Source: Arthrobacter sp. StoSoilB22 (GTDB lineage Bacteria > Actinomycetota > Actinomycetes > Actinomycetales > Micrococcaceae). From it: a stretch of DNA of 64,000 nucleotides. Shown piece by piece: positions 24,379-33,463 of this stretch. Within the stretch, counting starts at the first letter, position 1, and every line of letters starts with the position of its first letter. The notes under the pieces are model-generated. The model had not been told where the DNA came from. It did not search any database and saw only the letters and a list, made by a program, of their open reading frames with translations. The stretch covers positions 372,001-436,000 of the forward strand of contig NZ_AP024652.1 of the NCBI RefSeq assembly GCF_019977315.1. The letters are read 5' to 3'. Made by a program: the position numbers and the translations under genes.

Positions 24379-25770
24379 ATGAGCGTAGAGCAGCGCTCCG
24401 CATCAAGGGCAGGGAAAGGCGCCGGCGAGGGTTCCGGACTTAAGAAGATCGTCGCGGCGTCAATGGTGGGCACCGTGGTGGAGTGGTACGAGTTCTTCCT
24501 GTACGCCACCGCCGCCACGCTGGTTTTCGGCAAGTACTTCTTCCCGAGCACCGGCAATGAGTTGGACGGCATCATTCAGGCCTTCATCACCTACGCGGTC
24601 GGCTTCGTGGCCCGTCCGCTCGGCGGAATCGTCTTCGGCCAGATCGGCGACAAGCTGGGCCGCAAACCCACCCTGCAGCTGACCATCGTGATCGTGGGTG
24701 TTTCCACCTTCCTGATGGGCTGCCTCCCCGGCTTCATGGACATCGGCTACTGGGCGCCGGCCATGCTGGTGGCTCTCCGCTTCATCCAGGGCTTTGCCCT
24801 CGGCGGCGAATGGGGCGGCGCTGTGCTGCTGGTGGCTGAGCATAGCCCCAACAAGTCCCGCGGCTTCTGGTCGTCGTGGCCGCAGGCTGCAGTACCGGTG
24901 GGCAACCTTCTGGCCACGCTGGTCCTCTTCGTCATGTCCTCCACGCTGAGCAGCGAAGCGTTCCTCGGCTGGGGCTGGCGCGTCGCGTTCTGGCTCTCCG
25001 CAGTGATCGTCTTTGTGGGCTACTACATCCGCACCCACGTCACTGAAGCTCCCATCTTCCTCGAAGCCAAGGCACAGGTGGAGGAGTCCAAGGCCATCAG
25101 CTACGGCGTAGGCGAGGTCATCCGCAAGTACCCCAAGGGCATCCTTCAGGCCATGGGTCTGCGCTTCGCGGAGAACATCATGTACTACCTGGTGGTGAGC
25201 TTCGCGATCGTCTACCTCAAGAGCGTGCACAAGTACGACACGTCCTCGCTCCTGCTGGCACTCCTGATCGCCCACGTCATCCACTTCCTGGTCATCCCGC
25301 AGGTTGGACGCCTTGTGGACTCGTGGGGACGCAAGCCCGTATATCTGGTGGGTGCTATTACCGGCGCAACCTGGCCGTTCTTCGCCTTCCCCATGTTCGA
25401 TACCAAGAACGCCGTGGTGATCGTGCTCGCCGTGACTATCGGCCTGTGCCTGCACGCCTTCATGTACGCAGGGCAGCCGGCCATCATGTCCGAGCTCTTC
25501 CCCACCCGCATGCGCTACTCCGGTGTTTCGCTCGGCTCGCAAGTTACCTCGATCTTCGCCGGCTCACTCGCCCCGCTGCTGGCAACCCAGTGGCTCAAGG
25601 ACACCGGATCCTGGGTTCCCACAGCGATCTACCTGGTGGTCGCCTGCGCTATTACCGTCGTCGCAGTCGTTTCGCTCAAGGAAACCAAGGGCATCGCGCT
25701 GCAAGAGGTGGACGAAGCCGACGCCATCCGGCACGGTCTGACACCGGCCTCCGCAACCTCGAAAGGCTAG
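24379..25770 (+). CDS. MHS-family metabolite:proton symporter (MFS)
   Basis: The 463-residue membrane protein has 12 predicted helices. MVGTVVEWYEFFLYATAAT at the start and GGIVFGQIGDKLGRKPTLQL (the MFS motif A between helices 2 and 3) are typical of the KgtP/ShiA/ProP-like metabolite:H+ symporters. LRFIQGFALGGEWGGAVLLV is the family motif in helix 4. GAGGAG lies 6 bp before the ATG at 24379. It precedes a 3-hydroxybutyrate dehydrogenase gene by 4 bp, so the transported acid is most likely 3-hydroxybutyrate or a similar short acid (inference). Confidence 0.9.
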   Translation: MSVEQRSASRAGKGAGEGSGLKKIVAASMVGTVVEWYEFFLYATAATLVFGKYFFPSTGNELDGIIQAFITYAVGFVARPLGGIVFGQIGDKLGRKPTLQLTIVIVGVSTFLMGCLPGFMDIGYWAPAMLVALRFIQGFALGGEWGGAVLLVAEHSPNKSRGFWSSWPQAAVPVGNLLATLVLFVMSSTLSSEAFLGWGWRVAFWLSAVIVFVGYYIRTHVTEAPIFLEAKAQVEESKAISYGVGEVIRKYPKGILQAMGLRFAENIMYYLVVSFAIVYLKSVHKYDTSSLLLALLIAHVIHFLVIPQVGRLVDSWGRKPVYLVGAITGATWPFFAFPMFDTKNAVVIVLAVTIGLCLHAFMYAGQPAIMSELFPTRMRYSGVSLGSQVTSIFAGSLAPLLATQWLKDTGSWVPTAIYLVVACAITVVAVVSLKETKGIALQEVDEADAIRHGLTPASATSKG

Positions 25771-25774
25771 TTCC

Positions 25775-26524
25775 ATGGACAACTCCTTGAACGGACGCAA
25801 AGCACTGGTGACCGGCGGTGCCAGCGGGATCGGGGCCGCCTGCGCCCGTGCGCTCGCCGCCCGCGGGGCGAAAGTAGTAGTGGCCGACGTCGATGCCTCC
25901 GGAGCTGCGGCCCTCGCCGACGAGCTGGGCGGCACTGCCTGGACGGTGGATCTGTTGGATGTGGACTCACTGGCCGCGCTGAGCCTCGACTGCGACATCC
26001 TGGTCAACAACGCCGGCATCCAGAAAGTTGCGCCGATCGAGGAGTTCGAACCCGCGGAGTTCCGGCGGATTCTGGCCCTGATGCTGGAGGCCCCGTTCCT
26101 CCTCATCAGGGCCGCGCTCCCGCACATGTACGCCAACGGGTTTGGCCGGATCATCAACATTTCGTCGGTCCACGGGTTGCGGGCCTCGGCCTACAAGAGT
26201 GCGTATGTCTCGGCCAAGCATGGGCTCGAGGGCCTCAGCAAGGTTACTGCCCTGGAGGGTGGCGAGCGCGGTGTCACCTCGAATTGCATCAATCCGGGCT
26301 ATGTACGCACGCCCCTGGTGGAGAAGCAGATCGCCGATCAGGCGCGGCTCCACAAGATCCCCGAGGCGGAGGTCCTGGCCAAGGTGATGCTCACAGAGTC
26401 CGCCGTGAAGCGGTTGGTGGAGGTGGACGAAGTGGCGTCGTTGGCCGCCTGGATGGCCTCCGACGACGCCGGGATGGTCACCGGCGCGAGCTACACCATG
26501 GACGGCGGCTGGTCGGCCAGGTAA
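25775..26524 (+). CDS. 3-hydroxybutyrate dehydrogenase (SDR)
   Basis: The 249-residue short-chain dehydrogenase has the NAD site TGGASGIGAACARAL, NNAG (LVNNAGIQKVAPIEEF), a catalytic Ser in INISSVHGLRAS and YVSAKHG (Tyr-x3-Lys). The VHGLRAS/YKSAYVSAKHG and NPGYVRTPLVEKQI segments are the pattern seen in 3-hydroxybutyrate dehydrogenases, which oxidise (R)-3-hydroxybutyrate to acetoacetate with NAD. It starts 4 bp after the transporter stop, in one operon. Substrate assignment rests on these motifs and on context. Confidence 0.85.
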   Translation: MDNSLNGRKALVTGGASGIGAACARALAARGAKVVVADVDASGAAALADELGGTAWTVDLLDVDSLAALSLDCDILVNNAGIQKVAPIEEFEPAEFRRILALMLEAPFLLIRAALPHMYANGFGRIINISSVHGLRASAYKSAYVSAKHGLEGLSKVTALEGGERGVTSNCINPGYVRTPLVEKQIADQARLHKIPEAEVLAKVMLTESAVKRLVEVDEVASLAAWMASDDAGMVTGASYTMDGGWSAR

Positions 26525-26536
26525 GGCGCCGCCGGG

Positions 26537-26914
26537 TTAGTTCTGGCCGCCGATGATGGCGTCGGCGTTGTCGAAGGCCCATGTCACCAAGGGAATGAGC
26601 AGCGTACTGAGCTCGCGGCCGCGTTCGGTGAGGCTGTAATCCACGCGGGGCGGGATGACGGGCTGTGCGTCGCGGCGGACCAGCCCGTCCCGCTCCAGTG
26701 TCTTCAGGGTTTGGGCGAGCATTTTCTCGCTGATGCCCTCAGCCCGGCGCCGCAGTTCGCTCCAGCGTTGATCGCCTTCGGATAAGGAAAGCAGGATCAG
26801 CACACCCCATTTGCTGGTGATGTGATCCAGGACTGTCCGGCTGGGGCAGCCTGCCGGGAAAACGCCGTCGGCGATGGTTGCCGGCAACCGCGCTGGAAGG
26901 TCACTTACTTTCAT
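26537..26914 (-). CDS. HxlR-family regulator (QorR/YodB-like)
   Basis: The 125-residue protein has a winged helix-turn-helix with the HxlR signature: a single Cys early (VFPAGCPSRTVLDHITSKWG), then LLSLSEGDQRWSELRRRAEG and SEKMLAQTLKTLERDGLV. Redox- and quinone-sensing members use that N-terminal Cys. It diverges from a quinone-oxidoreductase-type gene, the QorR-qor arrangement known in corynebacteria, which supports a role as repressor of its neighbour (inference). Confidence 0.88.
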   Translation of the reverse strand: MKVSDLPARLPATIADGVFPAGCPSRTVLDHITSKWGVLILLSLSEGDQRWSELRRRAEGISEKMLAQTLKTLERDGLVRRDAQPVIPPRVDYSLTERGRELSTLLIPLVTWAFDNADAIIGGQN

Positions 26915-26917
26915 GTC

Positions 26918-26942
26918 AGTACCTTACCTTAAAGTGCGTACT
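26918..26942. promoter_or_regulatory. candidate HxlR operator
   Basis: AGTAC (26918-26922) and GTACT (26938-26942) form a spaced inverted repeat of 25 bp between the divergent HxlR gene and the oxidoreductase gene, 4 bp from the HxlR start. HxlR regulators commonly bind short GTAC-containing palindromes of this size. Confidence 0.5.
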
Positions 26943-27019
26943 AACTTTTGGGAAGTTTCTGGATGTAGGGCTCGTTGTCCACCATGACAGAGCAAGACTT
27001 CCGTTGAAAGGAACCACCC

Positions 27020-27883
27020 ATGAGCATCGTTATCACTGGAGCAACCGGACAGCTTGGCCGCCACGTTGTAGAGGCGCTCCTGGAGCGCAACGTTCCGGCG
27101 GGGGACATTGTGGCCACCGGGCGTTCGGTGGAGAAGCTGGCTGACTTCGCCGAACGTGGCGTCACAGTCCAGGAGATGGATTACGAAAACCCGGCATCAG
27201 TCGCCGCGGCACTGAAGGGCGCCACCAAGGTGCTGCTGATCTCCAGCAGTGCAGTGGGCCAGCGCGTGGCGCAGCACCGCACGGTTATTGAGGCTGCCAA
27301 GGCGGAGGGCGTGGAACTGCTGGCCTACACCAGCATTGCCAACGCGGACACCACGGGCATGAAGCTGGCCGCCGAGCACCAGGCAACGGAGGAGCTTCTC
27401 AAGGACTCCGGCATCCCGTTCGTCCTGCTGCGCAACGGCTGGTACTTGGAGAACTACACCGAGCAGCTCCCGGGAACCCTTGCCCAGGGTGCCATTGCAG
27501 GAAGTGCCGGCGAGGGCAAGGTCAGCGCAGCCGCGCGTGCAGATTACGCGCACGCCGCGGCGGCGGTCCTGGTGGCGGATGACCAGGCCGGGAAGGTCTA
27601 CGAACTCGGTGGGGACCACGCGTTCACCATGGACCAGTTGGCCTCTGAAATTTCCTCCGCTGCCGGGCGAGAGGTGACCTACAACGATCTTCCTGCCCAC
27701 GAATACCAGCAAATCCTGGTGGGCGTGGGCGTGCCGGACGCCTTCGCCGAAATCCTTGCCGACTCTGATCTGGGAATTGCCCGTGGCGATCTTTTGGTCA
27801 CAAGCGGTGATCTCCAGAAGCTGATCGGCCGCCCCTCGACTCCGCTGTCCGACGCCGTACGTTCCGCCGCTGCCTCCCTCTAG
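27020..27883 (+). CDS. NAD(P)H:quinone oxidoreductase-type SDR (QorB-like)
   Basis: The 287-residue NmrA-like Rossmann protein starts MSIVITGATGQLGRHVVEAL, with the nucleotide-binding loop at 7-16. Further motifs are VLLISSSAVGQRVAQHRTVI and FVLLRNGWYLENYTEQLPG, as in YtfG/QorB. It is expected to reduce quinones with NADPH in the cytoplasm. GAAAGGA precedes the ATG, 8 bp upstream. Divergent from an HxlR regulator and followed by a 16-bp hairpin, it is a single-gene transcript. Confidence 0.88.
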   Translation: MSIVITGATGQLGRHVVEALLERNVPAGDIVATGRSVEKLADFAERGVTVQEMDYENPASVAAALKGATKVLLISSSAVGQRVAQHRTVIEAAKAEGVELLAYTSIANADTTGMKLAAEHQATEELLKDSGIPFVLLRNGWYLENYTEQLPGTLAQGAIAGSAGEGKVSAAARADYAHAAAAVLVADDQAGKVYELGGDHAFTMDQLASEISSAAGREVTYNDLPAHEYQQILVGVGVPDAFAEILADSDLGIARGDLLVTSGDLQKLIGRPSTPLSDAVRSAAASL

Positions 27884-27902
27884 AACAACCCTCCGATTGG
27901 TG

Positions 27903-27939
27903 GTTGGTTCCAATGTTCGGCGAGAACATTGGAACCAAC
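27903..27939 (+). terminator. 16-bp hairpin after quinone oxidoreductase
   Basis: GTTGGTTCCAATGTTC (27903-27918) pairs perfectly with GAACATTGGAACCAAC (27924-27939) around a 5-base loop. A T-containing tail follows. Confidence 0.75.
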
Positions 27940-27977
27940 TGTCTCTTGGGTTTTCCACATAGGCAACTTTGGGTCTG

Positions 27978-29423
27978 ATGTCCGGCGAAGGTGGCTGGAA
28001 GAGTGGCTTCATGGACGGAATTCGGCGATCGCAGCGGGCAACAGTGGCTTCGCCCCCACTAGTTTCTGCCGGTGTAGTGGCTTCTGCACCTACCGTGGCG
28101 GTTGCGTCCGGAGTGGCAGTCAGCGGAGGGAGCATCCGGGAGCTCGTCTTTGAGCTGGGGTCACTTCCGATCACCGCCGATAGCTCGGCGCTGATCGATG
28201 AGTTACGCGATTTTGAAGACCTGAAGTCTGCCATTTCAGCCCGGCAAGCCCGGATTGCAGTGGCGTTTGATCTGGCGCAGCGGGCCGAGCAGGCCCAGGC
28301 CGGGGTTCCTGCGGCAGAGCGTGGCATGGGCGTTGCTGCACAGGTGGCGTTGGCGCGGCGGGAATCACCCAATAAGGGGTCCAGGCTCTTTGGCTTCGCC
28401 AAAGCGCTAGTTACGGAAATGCCGCGAACCATGGCAGCACTGGAGTCGGGTCAGTTGAACGAGTGGCGGGCCACGCTGCTCGTGAAGGAAACAGCTTGCC
28501 TGTCCGTTGAGGACCGGGCATCGGCGGATGAGGAACTCGCCCCGGACGCCGGGACCTTCGACGGCACGGGCGACAAAGCCATCATCGCCGCTGCAAAAGC
28601 CGCCGCATATCGTCGTGACCCGCGGTCTGTGTCGCAGCGAGCCAGCCGTGCGGCTGCGGAACGTACGGTCAGCCTCCGTCCTGCGCCGGACACCATGACG
28701 TACCTCACCGCACTACTCCCGGTCGCCCAAGGCGTGGCCGTCTATGCAGCGCTGACTCGGACAGCTGATTCCGTCCGTTCCAGCGGGGACGCGCGGACCC
28801 GTGGCCAAGTCATGGCTGACACCCTGACTGAACGCGTAACGGGCACGTCGGGTGGCATTGCGGGCATCAACCTCAACCTCGTCATGACCGATCGCACACT
28901 CTTTCAAGGGGACCCCGAGCCCGCTCGGCTCGAAGGCTACGGAATCGTACCCGCTGAATGGGCAAGGGCACTTCTGGTTGATGAACAATCCGGGTATGAG
29001 GATCAGCTTCATGGGAACCTGGAGCCCACGGACCGCAGCGAATTTAGAGTGCTGCTCCGCCGCCTCTACACAGCTCCCAGCAGCGGCGAGCTCCTGACGA
29101 TGGACTCAAAAGCACGGTTCTTCCCCCAAAAATTGAGACGCTTCATCCACATTCGGGACAACACGTGCCGTACTCCGTACTGCGATGCGCCTATCCGGCA
29201 CATAGACCACGTCATTCCCTGGCATTCTGCAGGCAGCACCCACCTCAACAACGGGGCCGGGCTTTGCGAAGCCTGCAACCACACCAAGGAGACTCCGGGC
29301 TGGACCGCAAAGAGCATGCCCGGTGATGTGCACACGATCCGCGTCAGCACTCCCACCGGGCACAGCTACAAATCCAAAGCGCCACCTCTGCCGGGAAGCA
29401 AGTCCACACGCCTGAGAAACTAG
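27978..29423 (+). CDS. DUF222 / HNH endonuclease domain protein
   Basis: The 481-residue protein combines a DUF222 region (about 45-360) with a C-terminal HNH nuclease. The nuclease motif reads RRFIHIRDNTCRTPYCDAPI, then HIDHVIPWHSAGSTH and NNGAGLCEACNHTKETPGW, with Cys pairs for a structural zinc and the HNH His. Such proteins are present in many copies in Arthrobacter relatives, and their role is unsettled (mobile-element-like or DNA-damage functions). The start could be TTG 27969, ATG 27978 or ATG 28011. No partner gene is adjacent. Confidence 0.88.
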   Translation: MSGEGGWKSGFMDGIRRSQRATVASPPLVSAGVVASAPTVAVASGVAVSGGSIRELVFELGSLPITADSSALIDELRDFEDLKSAISARQARIAVAFDLAQRAEQAQAGVPAAERGMGVAAQVALARRESPNKGSRLFGFAKALVTEMPRTMAALESGQLNEWRATLLVKETACLSVEDRASADEELAPDAGTFDGTGDKAIIAAAKAAAYRRDPRSVSQRASRAAAERTVSLRPAPDTMTYLTALLPVAQGVAVYAALTRTADSVRSSGDARTRGQVMADTLTERVTGTSGGIAGINLNLVMTDRTLFQGDPEPARLEGYGIVPAEWARALLVDEQSGYEDQLHGNLEPTDRSEFRVLLRRLYTAPSSGELLTMDSKARFFPQKLRRFIHIRDNTCRTPYCDAPIRHIDHVIPWHSAGSTHLNNGAGLCEACNHTKETPGWTAKSMPGDVHTIRVSTPTGHSYKSKAPPLPGSKSTRLRN

Positions 29424-29434
29424 ACGAAGCCGGC

Positions 29435-29496
29435 AACTACTGCGCAGCCAGCGAACTACAGCGCAGCCAGCAAACTTCTGCGCAGCCAGCAAACTA
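29435..29496. repeat. 19-bp tandem repeat (3.25 copies)
   Basis: AACTACTGCGCAGCCAGCG and two close variants follow each other at 29435, 29454 and 29473, then AACTA. The array fills the gap between the HNH gene and the permease gene and includes the permease stop codon (29494-29496, minus strand). Confidence 0.85.
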
Positions 29497-30954
29497 GGTT
29501 GCCTTCACCATTGGCATTTGCGCCGTCTCGTCCACCAGCTCGGCCCGGCGGAGCCCGCCACCGCGGACCCACATCTTGTAGGCCACGAACAGCAACACCA
29601 GCCAGGTGCCACCAACGTACAAAGCAACACGCGTGTCCTCGAAGACGCCCAGGATCACGATCACCATGGCCATGAACGCCATGGTGAGAATGGAAGCGAC
29701 AGGCCACAGAGGCGAACCGAATTCCGACGCCGGCAGGCCCTTGCGCTTGATCTCCCGTTTCATGGCAACGTGCGAAGCCAGGATCATCACCCAAACCCAC
29801 ACGGTGGCGAAGGTAGCGATCGAGGCAATGAGCACGAACACGTCCTCCGGAATCACGGCGTTCAACACGACGCCCACCAGCAGGATGCCGCCCATCATCA
29901 ACACGGTCATCCAAGGGACGCCATGCCGGGAGATCTTGCTGAAACTCTTGGGTGCGTGACCCTGCTGGGCAAGTCCGAAGAGGATACGTCCGGCACCGAA
30001 GATGTCGCTGTTGATCGCCGAGAGCGCTGCGGTAATGACCACGGCGTTGAGGATATGCGGTGCGGCCGGGATCCCCAAGCCATCAAAGATCTGCACGAAT
30101 GGACTACCGCTGCTGCCGATTTCGTTCCACGGGAAGATGCTCATCAGCGCGCCCAACGTCAGTACGTAGAACAACAAAACGCGGACGGGCACTGTATTAA
30201 CTGCTTGCGGGATGACCTTCTTGGGGTTCGTGGCCTCGCCAGCCGTGATACCGATCGTCTCGATCCCGCCAAAGGCAAACATCACGACGGCGAATGCGGC
30301 CAGGAGCCCTTCAAAACCGTTCGGGAACAACCCGCCGTGATTCACGAGGTTCCCGAGTCCCGGTGCCACGCCGCCGCCGTCGCCCGTTTGGAAGCCGAAC
30401 ACGACGATCGCTGCACCGCCGACGATCATGGCGATAATCGCCACCACCTTGATCAGCGAGAACCAGAACTCGAGCTCGCCAAACACCTTCACGCTGAGCA
30501 GGTTCATGGCGCCCAGGAACAGGATGATTGCGAGTACCCAAATCCATCTGTCCACCTGTGGGAACCAGAAACCCATATAGATACTGAAGGCCGTGACGTC
30601 GGCGATGGCCACAATGGCCATCTCGAACACGTAAGTCCACCCGGTCACAAAACCTGCGAACGGTCCCAGGTACTTGGACGCGTATTGGCCGAAGGACCCG
30701 GATACGGGGTGTCGGACGGCCATCTCGCCCAGTGCTCGCATCACCATGAACACGGCCGCGCCGCCGATGATGTAGGCCAGCAGGACGGCCGGCCCGGCTT
30801 TTTGGATGGCGGAGGCGGAACCGTAGAAAAGGCCGGTGCCGATCGCGGATCCGAGCGCCATGAAGCGAATGTGACGGACGTTGAGGCCTCGGCTGAGCGC
30901 CGTACCCGCGGCGTGGAGGACAGAGCTCTCCACAGCCAGCTTGGTTTGTTGCAT
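29494..30954 (-). CDS. amino-acid permease (APC superfamily, AAT type)
   Basis: The 486-residue protein has 12 predicted helices and the amino-acid transporter signature [20 protein letters not shown] followed by [40 protein letters not shown] and the late [18 protein letters not shown] also fit. It imports an amino acid by proton symport; proline or histidine is possible, but the sequence does not choose. The ATG at 30954 is preceded by AGAAGG. The 226-bp gap to the divergent ALF-repeat gene holds its promoter. Confidence 0.88.
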   Translation of the reverse strand: MQQTKLAVESSVLHAAGTALSRGLNVRHIRFMALGSAIGTGLFYGSASAIQKAGPAVLLAYIIGGAAVFMVMRALGEMAVRHPVSGSFGQYASKYLGPFAGFVTGWTYVFEMAIVAIADVTAFSIYMGFWFPQVDRWIWVLAIILFLGAMNLLSVKVFGELEFWFSLIKVVAIIAMIVGGAAIVVFGFQTGDGGGVAPGLGNLVNHGGLFPNGFEGLLAAFAVVMFAFGGIETIGITAGEATNPKKVIPQAVNTVPVRVLLFYVLTLGALMSIFPWNEIGSSGSPFVQIFDGLGIPAAPHILNAVVITAALSAINSDIFGAGRILFGLAQQGHAPKSFSKISRHGVPWMTVLMMGGILLVGVVLNAVIPEDVFVLIASIATFATVWVWVMILASHVAMKREIKRKGLPASEFGSPLWPVASILTMAFMAMVIVILGVFEDTRVALYVGGTWLVLLFVAYKMWVRGGGLRRAELVDETAQMPMVKAT

Positions 30955-31180
30955 AGTAAAACCTTCTCGTCTTTGGGAAGGGATCGCTATCCAGCAGATC
31001 ACTTTTGGACGACTTGTGATGGGACTCACGGGCCTTTGGTGTCTTTGATCGCAGACAGTCAGTGGTGTCGACTTTCGGCGTCGACATTCACAGTGGTAAA
31101 AGTCATAGTTCCCAGTCGGATATGATGACCGCGGACAGCTCGTCACCGGTCAGGCATCCCTCGCATCCGCGTCGCCCCCA

Positions 31181-33280
31181 TTGAACTCCGTGCTGCCGCC
31201 GCATCCGTTACTTGGGGGACCCTTGTTTTCTTCATTCCGCGCTACCCGGCGCCGTGTTTCTGCTGCCCTGATAGCCGTTGTAGCTGGGGCTTCTCTGCTC
31301 TTCGCTGCGCCAGCCCAGGCCTATGACATTCCCGAATTCGAGGTGCCCCACGCCGCGCAGGCCCCCGTTCCGTTCGTGGAGCGGGCTACTGATACTGCCG
31401 GCGTTGTTGAGCTGTGGAAGACAGGTGGCCCCGCAACCCGTGCCGCTGCTGCGACCGCGCTGGTGGGTGGCGCAGATGCGCTTCAAGCATTCCTCGACGC
31501 CGGACAGGACGTCACTCTCGCCGCGGACCGCAAGCAGTTGGTCGCCGAGCTGACGACGCGGGGGAGTGCGCATGTTCGCTCATCTGCGCAAAAGATCCTG
31601 GCATTAAGCGACCCGGCGGCCATCGATGCTTTTCTCTCGACAGGTTGGGCCGGAGCGTGGCAGCTTGACCTTGATATCACTGCCTACAGGTTTCTAACTC
31701 TGAACGGCGCAATCCGAACGCAGGCCTCCGACAGTTTGGACAAAGGCGACCAAGCAATTGAGGAGTTCGTTCTCGGGGGCTGGCTGGAAGCCGCAGAGAT
31801 AGACGACCGCCAGGCTGCGTTCCAACTCTTTGATTCTCCTTTTGTGGGTGTCCGCGCTGCGGCCAAGGCAGCGGTCATGACGGACGACAGGGAAATCGTT
31901 GCTGATTTCCTTCGCTACGGGCAGCTCGTTGCAGCCGACCGGGACGCTGAGTCGACGGCTGTTGCCGCGCTCCTTCAAAAGGTCAGATCAGACATTGCTT
32001 CGAACCCCAACGGCACCGCTGCGGTCGCGGACCGTGCGAAGACCGCTGTCGAACAAGCCCGGAGCACCGCCTCTGCGGCAAGGGCGGCAGACTCATCGCG
32101 GCTCGCGACAGACAGGGACCTCCTCTCATCGCAGGCCACACCGAGACGGATCGCGGACGAAACTCAAATGGCATCGCAGGAGCCGGCGAAGGCCGCCTTT
32201 GCAAAGGCGGCCCGTGAAATTCCGGAGCTCCTTACCAAGCTGGATGCCCCCGGAACCGACCTTGACGCGCTGATCAGCGAAGCCCGTCAGGCCACCTTGG
32301 ATCTTGCCTTGGTGGGGACACCCAAAGTTCGGGAAGCCGCGGAAACGGCGCTGTCGGGTGGAGATACTTCCGTAAAAGCTTTCATCATTGAAGGCCACGC
32401 AGCAGCTATAGAGCTGGACGCCATTAAGCCGTCGGCATTCACCGCGGATCGACAACGCTCTTTCCAGCTTCTGGCAGTCGGAGGCGAATTTGTGGAGAAG
32501 GCCGCCAAGAAAGCGCTCGAATCAGTCAGTCACGCAGACGTCCGCTACTTCCTGGAATACGGTTTTGATCAAGCCCGGAATCTGGATAATCGCATCCAGA
32601 CCAGTTATGCGTTGGATTCGACGCCGGAGGTTCGTGCGGCAGCGAGCGTTGCTCTTGACGGCAGCCGCGCAGATCTCGAGGCCTTCATGACCACAGGCCA
32701 GGCCGCGGCTGCGAATCGAGACGCGGCAACCACTGCCCACGTTGCCTCCATCGACGCCATGATCGCCGAGCTTGCCGGTTTGGCAGACACTGCAACCGTC
32801 GACGCCGGTAAGGCGGCTGACGCTGCCAAAGCCGCGGAAGCGGAAGCGGCTCGTCAAGCTGAAGCTGCCCGTCAGGCGGAAGCTGCCGCGGCCGCTGCTG
32901 GTGGACAGGCCGGGCAGGCTGCAGCCGGCCAGGTCGACGTTTCGCAACACTCCGGAACCGGAGTAGCCCCGATCGTCGTTCCTTGGCCGCGCGACTATGC
33001 TCCCGCCGTCGGGCTCGCCGAAACCGGTACGCCAGCCGAAGCGGCGGCAACACCTGCGGCAACTCCGTCGGCCATGCCCAGCATTTCAGTGCCGCCGGCC
33101 GCGTCGGCTGACAATGATGCCGCGTCGGTTGATTCGCAATCGCAGGAGGCAGCCACCCCGTTGGCCGCTTCGTCTGCCGGAATGAGCGGCTGGACCATTG
33201 GCCTCATCGTGGCGCTGGTCTTGGCTGCGGCCGGAGCCATCACGTTCCTGCTTCGGCGTAAGGGTGCCGCTTCCGCGTAA
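31181..33280 (+). CDS. secreted, membrane-anchored ALF-repeat protein
   Basis: The 699-residue protein has a signal peptide (RRRVSAALIAVVAGASLLFA, cleavage near APAQA), then repeated helical units typical of short ALF repeats (DALQAFLDAGQDVTLAADR, EEFVLGGWLEAAEIDDRQA, RYFLEYGFDQARNLDNRIQ). A coiled-coil Ala/Glu/Lys segment lies near 560-590. A sortase-like LAETG appears near residue 610, and there is a C-terminal helix with Arg-Arg-Lys (WTIGLIVALVLAAAGAITFL, then LRRKG). The start is uncertain: TTG 31181, or TTG 31223 just after GGGGGA. A surface adhesin or envelope role is plausible; function unknown. Confidence 0.78.
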   Translation: MNSVLPPHPLLGGPLFSSFRATRRRVSAALIAVVAGASLLFAAPAQAYDIPEFEVPHAAQAPVPFVERATDTAGVVELWKTGGPATRAAAATALVGGADALQAFLDAGQDVTLAADRKQLVAELTTRGSAHVRSSAQKILALSDPAAIDAFLSTGWAGAWQLDLDITAYRFLTLNGAIRTQASDSLDKGDQAIEEFVLGGWLEAAEIDDRQAAFQLFDSPFVGVRAAAKAAVMTDDREIVADFLRYGQLVAADRDAESTAVAALLQKVRSDIASNPNGTAAVADRAKTAVEQARSTASAARAADSSRLATDRDLLSSQATPRRIADETQMASQEPAKAAFAKAAREIPELLTKLDAPGTDLDALISEARQATLDLALVGTPKVREAAETALSGGDTSVKAFIIEGHAAAIELDAIKPSAFTADRQRSFQLLAVGGEFVEKAAKKALESVSHADVRYFLEYGFDQARNLDNRIQTSYALDSTPEVRAAASVALDGSRADLEAFMTTGQAAAANRDAATTAHVASIDAMIAELAGLADTATVDAGKAADAAKAAEAEAARQAEAARQAEAAAAAAGGQAGQAAAGQVDVSQHSGTGVAPIVVPWPRDYAPAVGLAETGTPAEAAATPAATPSAMPSISVPPAASADNDAASVDSQSQEAATPLAASSAGMSGWTIGLIVALVLAAAGAITFLLRRKGAASA

Positions 33281-33463
33281 GGGCCGCGTTGCCTAGTGGT
33301 AGAGATTCGGGCTCGCTAAGGGAGTCCGGCATCCCAGACACCGATCAATGCATTCGCGCTGGTGATTGACTCTCCGAGGGTGCACGCTTGAGTACGGGAT
33401 ACCGGACAGCGGTACCTGTATACACCGGAATAATCCCGCAAGCAGCCCGAGCAGCGAGGAACC

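Noticed and set aside
27978..29423. Mobile element or intron-encoded endonuclease
   Set aside because: No terminal repeats, target duplication or intron features around the DUF222/HNH gene.
29518..31125. 535-codon plus-strand frame
   Set aside because: Antisense shadow of the amino-acid permease; composition His/Asp/Gln-rich and no domain.
33290..33350. tRNA-like start (GCCTAGTGGTAGAGA)
   Set aside because: No T-arm and no acceptor partner follow, so no cloverleaf can form.
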